Shown: positions 1-4,589 of the stretch, piece by piece
Layout of the letters: every line of letters starts with the position of its first letter
How positions within the stretch are numbered: position 1 is the stretch's first letter
The notes under the pieces: model-generated
Told to the model about the DNA's origin: nothing
Databases searched by the model: none
The model's input: only the letters and a program-made list of their open reading frames with translations
Assembly (NCBI GenBank): GCA_029881775.1
Contig: JAOULY010000089.1
Span: 1 to 7,331 of the forward strand
DNA from: Gammaproteobacteria bacterium
Lineage (GTDB): Bacteria > Pseudomonadota > Gammaproteobacteria > UBA9214
Reading direction: 5' to 3'
Length of the DNA: 7,331 nt
Program-made: the position numbers and the translations under genes

Positions 1-470
1 ATAATACCCTGCAGCATCGCGCTGCTTGAGTGGAACGCCAGGCCGAAATCCGTGTTGATGTAGTCCGTGCCGGTGTTCGGGTTGATGGAAGCGGGAGTCA
101 TATCACCGGGCAGGCCCAGCTTGCTGTAGCCCTGCGTGGTAAGGAAATCCAGCTGTCCGCCCTGCTGGCCGACCAGCACGTTGGAACCGGCGATATTCGC
201 ACCGCCGGCAAGATCGAAGGCGATGAACGGGATCTTCCCGGCACCCAGCGTACTGATGCCGCAGGCGTTCTTCAGTGCCTCGATATCCGGTGACAGCGCC
301 GCAGCGGCCTGGCGCGGATTGGCAAACAGTCCGAACAGCGTCGGGCCGGTAACCAGGCCAAGCCCGGCACTCAGTCCCTGGCCGAGGAATTCACGACGGG
401 TCCGCGGCCGGCCGTGGTCATTGAGACGTAGCGGCTGGTTCAGGTCGCGGAATTTACGGTTTCTGGCCAT
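1..470 (-). CDS. DUF1501-like Tat-exported protein, N-terminal part (runs off left edge)
   Basis: The reading frame is open from the ATG at 470 to the window edge, giving 156 residues of an incomplete protein. It has a Tat signal: the twin arginines R25-R26 sit in TRREFLG, a hydrophobic stretch follows at about 33-49, and an Ala-rich possible cleavage region lies at 54-58. The mature part begins with a short helix-like segment, then PFIAFDLAGGANIAGSN (81-97) and a Gly/Pro-rich stretch. This fits the start of DUF1501 proteins (alkaline-phosphatase-like clan), which open with a hydrophobic strand and a GG motif, but too little is present to place active-site residues. The start is supported by GAGGA at 482-478, seven bases upstream. 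It is the third gene of the minus-strand cluster, 72 bases after the LamG-haem lipoprotein. DUF1501 proteins are commonly paired with PSD1-type cytochrome genes, which agrees with the neighbours. Tat export suggests folding before export; any cofactor is unknown. DUF1552-like is the alternative. Confidence 0.8.
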   Translation of the reverse strand, partial: MARNRKFRDLNQPLRLNDHGRPRTRREFLGQGLSAGLGLVTGPTLFGLFANPRQAAAALSPDIEALKNACGISTLGAGKIPFIAFDLAGGANIAGSNVLVGQQGGQLDFLTTQGYSKLGLPGDMTPASINPNTGTDYINTDFGLAFHSSSAMLQGI

Positions 471-477
471 CTGTCGA

Positions 478-490
478 TCCTCGGTTCCTT
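478..490 (-). promoter_or_regulatory. Ribosome binding site of the DUF1501-like gene
   Basis: Read on the minus strand, AAGGAACCGAGGA precedes the ATG at 470. The GAGGA part (482-478) leaves seven bases to the start. The frame is open further upstream, as far as the stop codon of the preceding gene (545-543), with no better start, so this site decides the ATG. The 72-base gap (471-542) shows no convincing promoter or terminator hairpin, in line with co-transcription. Confidence 0.6.
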
Positions 491-542
491 TGTTTCTCTT
501 AATCCCCTGCTCCCGTCGGGAAAGGGTTAATGGCTGTGCATC

Positions 543-3074
543 CTATTGGATCAGCATGGCGGCACTGCCAAGCGTGGCGGCACAGACCGCCTTGACGACA
601 TCTTCCGTACGTTGCGTGGTGGCACAGGTCGGGCTGACGCCGGTTGCGCATGATGTCAGGATCGCTATCAGGCTATCCAGCTCACCGGTTACATCGGCCG
701 TTGCCGGCTGATCTGTGAGATTGGTATTCATTACCCGGTTCATCAGCGGGATGATGATCTGGTCGCGTTTTCCGGCGGTATCAAACGCCGTATCGGCTGT
801 CGCAGGCGGTAATCCCGGCTGGAAAAAGCCCGGGAAGTAGACATCGCGGCTGGTCTGGCCATTGTCATCAACCAGTGCATTGCAATACTCGATTGCCATT
901 TGCGAGACGGCCATCTGGTGTGCCGACAGGAAGCCTTCAATGCCCTCGACCGTCGGCAACTGCTGCTTCACGGTCTGGTAAACAGCCTCGACATCGACCT
1001 GTTGACGACTGACGTCCGTGACGGCGGCCATGGTGGCATCGATCTCCTCGAAGGTCCGCAGGCCGATTACCGGTGCCGGCGGCAGGTTCGGTGGCGGCGC
1101 CGGCGCCAGCGGGGCCGGCTCGATGACGACATTGGTACTGCTACCCAGTGCCTCGAAGGTCAGGAAGAACTCGTCGAAGTTCGGGCCGTTTTCAAGCGGT
1201 ATCACGGTACCCATCTGCGACAGTGGCTGACCGGTACCCGGCGTGTACAAGGAGCTGCTGATGCTTGTATTGAGGTTTTGATAGGCCTGCCCGACGTTTG
1301 CCTCGGCGCCATTGATGCCGATGCGCATGCCGGCCAGTGCAATGCCATCCGGCGTCACATTCGGATCAAGATTGATATAACGCGGGGCGTTGAACAGGTA
1401 ACTGTAGCTGTCGAACTGGCTCACCTCGAACAGGACGTAGTCATCCGGGTTGCCGCTGTGTGTGCCGACGTTGAACAACAGGAAGAATTTCTCGCCGACG
1501 CCCACGTTGAAGTTCTGCGTGATGGCCGCCTGGTCGAGTGCGCGGTTATGGATGGCGACGAAACGGACGGTGCCGGCCCACGGGCGGTCATTCGAGACTT
1601 CGTTGCCGATCACGAAGGCAAAACTGTTGTCCCAGTCGACCAGCGTGCCGCCGGCTACCGGGTCGATGTCATCGGTGAATACGCCGTTTACATAGATGCG
1701 GCGGCCGTTGGCCGGATCATAGGTAACGACCACGTGCTGCAGCGTTGCCTGCAGATCCTCATCCGCATCGGCCGTTGACAGCATTGGATTACCATTCAGG
1801 TCCGTGGTGGTGCTGCGATGCATGAAGTCATAGTTATACAGGCTCTGGCCCAGCGTGAAGTTGCGTTGCGTGGTGCCTGCCGAGTAGCTGACGATACGCG
1901 CGGTATTGTCCTGGCTGACATTGGCCGGCGCCACCCATGCCTCGATGGTGTACTCACCGGTTGCAGTGATCATGTTGTACAGCTTGATACTGTCAGCCGT
2001 CAGCGCCTGTGCCTTGCCATTGGTCAGATCGATACCCCAGCCACCGACCCAGTTATAGCTGCCGCTCAGGTCAAGGTGCATATCCGGCGATACGCCGCTG
2101 GTATCGAACGCGCGCGCGCCCGTACCTGCCTTGAATTCGTACCTGGCAATGACATTATCTTCAATACGGCTGCCACCGCTGGCAACAATGCCATCCGGCA
2201 GTGTCAAGGCCATGCTTGTTACCAGATTGGTGTCAAATGACGGGGCAGTAATCGTGTTCGCAAAATTGGTAATTGCTGTTTGCATGGCAATTGCCGAGCC
2301 TGCGCAGTCAGAGCTGCCGGTATTGTTCGGGTCCCAGCAGTTATGAAATTCATCCCGCAGGCGGATCACAAAACGCGAGTCCGCCGGGTTATTCAGGTTG
2401 ATCTTCGATTTGGCAGCCTCGTACGCGACATCCGGATTACTGTCAGCGAAGAACGGTGATTGCGGAAAACTTGCCGAGTCAATATGGCAGCCTGCGCAAT
2501 TTGCCATCAGTGTCGGCTGAACGTACGTGGCAAAGGCACTGGAACTGGCCGGAAAGCTCTTGGTGGCGGTCGGCGGATTCAGTGGCGGCGCCGTCAGGGT
2601 AATCACATTACCGCCACTGCTTGCACCGCCCGCCCATGCCGATATATAGGCGGTAATCACGTCTGCGCAGGCCTGGTCACTGGTCAGCCAGCAGTTATGG
2701 CCACCGGCCACCTTGGTAACGAGTAAGGAGTTGGCCGGCGTTTGCAGGTCGACCAGCGGATTGACGGCGGCATAGGCCAGGTTTACATCATCCATGCGCA
2801 CGAACGGTGTTGGTGCCTGGCCACCGACATCATGGCAATCGTTACAGCGGTTGGTCGGACTCAGGTTATCCCAGACATTCAGCTTGAATGCCTGCACGTC
2901 AGTGGTGGCGGGTGCCGGGCCGGTGTACGCCGAGCTGATATTGATGCTAGCCGTGTTCTGGTTAGGCGTGGTGCTGGCACCACCGCCACAGGCCACCAGG
3001 CCGGCGCCCACTACCGTGATGAGTGACAGTCGCAGGGCATGCTCGCAGAGGATTTTCAGTATCGGTGATTTCAT
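543..3074 (-). CDS. Di-haem LamG-domain lipoprotein
   Basis: This 843-residue envelope lipoprotein has a Sec/SPII signal ending in L26-V-A-C29 followed by Gly. Gly at +2 (not Asp) predicts outer-membrane sorting. Domain order: haem module A (about 62-148, C77-x2-C80-H81), haem module B (about 180-275, C193-x2-C196-H197), a LamG/concanavalin-like domain (about 305-527, with YTIEAWVAP, HVVVTYD, RRIYVNG and a terminal WAGTVRFVAIHNRAL), a beta-rich region to about 650, a Pro-rich linker (652-670), and a helical C-terminal domain (about 672-843) that I do not recognise. Apart from C10 and C29 in the signal, the cysteines are four haem cysteines, four in HNCW/CA pairs (128/136, 246/257) and four C-terminal (731, 809, 817, 831), an even set that suggests disulfides. 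The architecture parallels planctomycete PSCyt1-LamG proteins. The likely role is electron transfer or haem-based chemistry tied to a surface-binding LamG domain; the substrate is unknown. It starts three bases after the upstream gene's stop. Confidence 0.93.
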   Translation of the reverse strand: MKSPILKILCEHALRLSLITVVGAGLVACGGGASTTPNQNTASINISSAYTGPAPATTDVQAFKLNVWDNLSPTNRCNDCHDVGGQAPTPFVRMDDVNLAYAAVNPLVDLQTPANSLLVTKVAGGHNCWLTSDQACADVITAYISAWAGGASSGGNVITLTAPPLNPPTATKSFPASSSAFATYVQPTLMANCAGCHIDSASFPQSPFFADSNPDVAYEAAKSKINLNNPADSRFVIRLRDEFHNCWDPNNTGSSDCAGSAIAMQTAITNFANTITAPSFDTNLVTSMALTLPDGIVASGGSRIEDNVIARYEFKAGTGARAFDTSGVSPDMHLDLSGSYNWVGGWGIDLTNGKAQALTADSIKLYNMITATGEYTIEAWVAPANVSQDNTARIVSYSAGTTQRNFTLGQSLYNYDFMHRSTTTDLNGNPMLSTADADEDLQATLQHVVVTYDPANGRRIYVNGVFTDDIDPVAGGTLVDWDNSFAFVIGNEVSNDRPWAGTVRFVAIHNRALDQAAITQNFNVGVGEKFFLLFNVGTHSGNPDDYVLFEVSQFDSYSYLFNAPRYINLDPNVTPDGIALAGMRIGINGAEANVGQAYQNLNTSISSSLYTPGTGQPLSQMGTVIPLENGPNFDEFFLTFEALGSSTNVVIEPAPLAPAPPPNLPPAPVIGLRTFEEIDATMAAVTDVSRQQVDVEAVYQTVKQQLPTVEGIEGFLSAHQMAVSQMAIEYCNALVDDNGQTSRDVYFPGFFQPGLPPATADTAFDTAGKRDQIIIPLMNRVMNTNLTDQPATADVTGELDSLIAILTSCATGVSPTCATTQRTEDVVKAVCAATLGSAAMLIQ
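2250..2891 (-). repeat. Tandem duplicated haem module with HNCW signature (protein-level repeat)
   Basis: Two modules within the LamG lipoprotein align by eye. Module A covers residues 62-148 (bases 2891-2631) and module B residues 180-275 (bases 2537-2250). Shared landmarks in order are: CxxCH (81 or 197 as the His), PF, AY, L-x2-PA-x-S, HNCW (126-129 and 244-247), then CA (136-137 and 257-258). The distance from haem His to the His of HNCW is 45 and 47 residues. The modules are separated by a low-complexity T/P/S/G-rich linker. The DNA has diverged, so the duplication is old. The HNCW His is a candidate distal haem ligand and its Cys a candidate disulfide partner of the following CA cysteine; both are inference. 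Confidence 0.75.
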
Positions 3075-3080
3075 GCCTCA
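3072..3080 (-). promoter_or_regulatory. Stop-start junction suggesting translational coupling
   Basis: On the minus strand the junction reads TGAGGCATG: the TGA stop (3080-3078) of the 404-residue gene, three bases, then the ATG (3074-3072) of the LamG lipoprotein. The GAGG in it is too close to the ATG to act as a normal ribosome site; the next purine-rich stretch, GGGTAA, lies inside the end of the upstream gene. The downstream gene is therefore probably translated by coupling, which ties the two proteins' synthesis together. Confidence 0.6.
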
Positions 3081-4292
3081 GTTACCCATGCAGTAGACGG
3101 CTGAGCGGGCAAACACCGATTTCATGTTGTAGTTGCCCGCGATGAAACTGTTTGTGATGGTGTCGACTTCGGCGCGATCTGCAGCATCGCCTGGCTCGCG
3201 CAAACAAACCGTTTTGAATACTTTCTTCACCTGGCAGCTGGCAAAAGCACGGCTGTTCGCCAGCTCGATGCCCAGTTCTTTCGCCCCGTTACCGCTGCCG
3301 GTCAGGCCCGCGTCCCAGCCCAGCAAGGCGTTCTGGCCATTGCGCCAGTAGTTGTCCCAGCTGTCGTCCGGCGTGACAAAGCCGTACTTGAAGGTCTCGG
3401 CGTTGATGAAGTACTTCGGCTGGACGACCCCGTCGGTAAACTCGATGCTGCCGGTGTTCCCGTTGAAATTGTAATAGGCGAATGCCTGCGCCATCGGGTC
3501 CATGCCGCTGTGGCAACCCACACAGGAATTCAGAAAAATACGACTGTCACCGCCCGGGCTGCGCGAGATGTCCTGTCGAATGCGATCCGCGGGACGGCTG
3601 GTGTCCTTGACCTGTTCCAGGTCATTACACAGGTGATTGAGCAAGGTGAAGCGGAACATGGCGCGGTTGGTGCCGGCGATAAAAAATGCCTCGGCCGCCG
3701 CGCGCGTTGTCATTACGCCGGCCGTCGCACTGGTCGGCAAGCCGGTTACGCTGGACTGTATGTCAGGGACCAGCTCTGTCATCAGGTCGTAACCACCGTC
3801 TTCCAGCGCCTGGTAGTGGGCATTGCTGGTGGTGGAATAACCGACAATCGGCAGTGACGGGCTGCCGGTATAAATGATGTCCGCCGACAGCAACTGGTTG
3901 AACGGCACGTCATCGCGGATCATGCCGATAACGCTTGCGGTGTAATCATTCAGCGGGGCAAACACGGTCTGGTCACGGTTGGTCCAGGGTGTCGCAAAGT
4001 TTTTCAGCGTGACGTTGTAGAAGGCACTGTTCGCCATCGCGATGTCTGCCGCGCCGAGCGCGTTATTACCGACAATGGCGGCTTCCATCAGGTCAAGCGT
4101 GGTATTCGACGGTGGCACACCGGCAATCCGGTCATGGATACGCTTGGCCTGGCGGCGTTCGAGGTCGCCTGCCGTGGCCACTGAGGCCAGTGACAACAGC
4201 AAACCCGCGAGAATCGAAGTGACCAGCCCACGAACGGGTCGAGACACTGTCTTGCGTTGAAATATCATCCGTATCGCCCCGGTATAAACCAT
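3078..4292 (-). CDS. Exported monohaem protein, DUF1592/DUF1588/DUF1585-like C-terminal type
   Basis: This 404-residue protein has a Sec signal (hydrophobic about 22-38, A39-T-A41 before G42) and no lipobox. It has one haem c motif, C257-VG-C260-H261, followed by SGMDPMAQAFAYYNFNG. That matches the DUF1588 pattern of CxxCH, then DP, then an aromatic-rich segment ending near G. Upstream, PFNQLLSADIIYTG (130-143) resembles the DUF1592 'PF..LL.ad' segment, and AGVMTT (191-196) with RAMFRFTLLNHLC (210-222) resembles the start of DUF1588. The end, FASCQVKKVFKTVC (350-363) to Y400-C401, resembles DUF1585. It lacks the DUF1587 and N-terminal PSCyt parts of the full-length planctomycete proteins, so it is a compact version. 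Other cysteines are 222, 353, 363 and 401. It is first in the minus-strand cluster. Met1 has AAGG ten bases upstream; Met9 (4268) gives a more usual signal peptide with GGGG eight bases upstream, so the start is uncertain. The biochemical role is unknown. Confidence 0.9.
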   Translation of the reverse strand: MVYTGAIRMIFQRKTVSRPVRGLVTSILAGLLLSLASVATAGDLERRQAKRIHDRIAGVPPSNTTLDLMEAAIVGNNALGAADIAMANSAFYNVTLKNFATPWTNRDQTVFAPLNDYTASVIGMIRDDVPFNQLLSADIIYTGSPSLPIVGYSTTSNAHYQALEDGGYDLMTELVPDIQSSVTGLPTSATAGVMTTRAAAEAFFIAGTNRAMFRFTLLNHLCNDLEQVKDTSRPADRIRQDISRSPGGDSRIFLNSCVGCHSGMDPMAQAFAYYNFNGNTGSIEFTDGVVQPKYFINAETFKYGFVTPDDSWDNYWRNGQNALLGWDAGLTGSGNGAKELGIELANSRAFASCQVKKVFKTVCLREPGDAADRAEVDTITNSFIAGNYNMKSVFARSAVYCMGN

Positions 4293-4500
4293 TAACAGTC
4301 AGCCTTCGGCCCGTGTTGCTAAATCCTGATGCCGGTAGCGTTGTTTTTCTGTGACGGATGTCCCGGACTGGCCGGTCGAGCGTGGAAAAACGGATTAAAT
4401 GCGGCGTGGCCATTAAAACGCGACCGGTATCACACTTATTTGCCTGTAATCGCTACAAAATAACCGGGCACCGCTGATTTACCTACACGCGCCTGTTTGC

Positions 4501-4527
4501 GCCGTTCGCAGCCGCGTGAATAACGGC
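4501..4527. repeat. Inverted repeat, possible operator or leader hairpin
   Basis: The arms GCCGTT (4501-4506) and AACGGC (4522-4527) are perfect reverse complements around a 15-base spacer, and a two-base bulge would allow a further TT/AA pairing outward. It lies 62 bases before the HzsA-like start. Six-base arms can arise by chance in 300 bases, so a regulatory role is only a possibility. Confidence 0.25.
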
Positions 4528-4541
4528 AATTTTGATGCGAT

Positions 4542-4554
4542 AACCCATCGGGTT
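4542..4554. repeat. Short inverted repeat AACCC-ATC-GGGTT upstream of the HzsA-like gene
   Basis: This is a perfect five-base stem with a three-base loop, followed on the plus strand by a T-rich stretch (TTCTTTA). It ends 35 bases before the ATG at 4590. It could be an operator half, a small leader hairpin or chance; the stem is too short for a confident intrinsic terminator. Confidence 0.25.
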
Positions 4555-4575
4555 TCTTTAAGGTTTCCCGCCCCC

Positions 4576-4579
4576 AGGG
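4576..4579 (+). promoter_or_regulatory. Probable ribosome binding site of the HzsA-like gene
   Basis: AGGG lies ten bases before the ATG at 4590 and sixteen before the next in-frame ATG at 4596. It is a weak site but favours the first ATG. Either start leaves the lipoprotein signal intact. Confidence 0.4.
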
Positions 4580-4589
4580 CCGATCAATC

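Larger units (their letters stand above)
4293..4589. promoter_or_regulatory. Divergent intergenic region, presumed promoters for both arms
   Basis: This 297-base region separates the two divergent transcription units and must hold their promoters if none lies further away. It is visibly more AT-rich than the flanking genes. I found no strong -35/-10 pair. On the plus strand TGTAAT (4445-4450) is a fair -10 match but has no good -35; TTGATG (4532-4537) has a poor -10 at the right spacing. On the minus strand TTTTAAT-type stretches lie near 4412-4418. Two short inverted repeats (listed separately) lie near the plus-strand gene. No convincing protein-coding or RNA gene is visible. Confidence 0.5.

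Noticed and set aside
511..528. Small CCCGTCGGG palindrome between the LamG lipoprotein and the DUF1501-like gene as a terminator
   Set aside because: The stem is too short and no T tract follows in the minus-strand direction, so read-through is expected.
900..1778. Open frame of 292 codons on the plus strand, opposite the LamG lipoprotein
   Set aside because: It lies fully antisense to a gene with clear domains, signal peptide and haem motifs. Its translation is rich in Arg, Asp and Val without any recognisable motif, as expected of a GC-rich shadow frame.
4350..4365. TGTGA-like CRP half-site and TTGAT/ATCAA-like FNR half-sites in the intergenic region
   Set aside because: In each case the second half-site at the correct spacing is missing or poor.
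4132..4413. Minus-strand 93-codon frame covering the start of the 404-residue gene and part of the intergenic region
   Set aside because: It overlaps the signal peptide coding region of the better gene in another frame, and its product has no recognisable features.
4372..4427. Inverted repeat CCGGTCG (4372-4378) and CGACCGG (4421-4427)
   Set aside because: Seven-base arms 42 bases apart do not extend in either direction and are easily explained by chance in GC-rich DNA.
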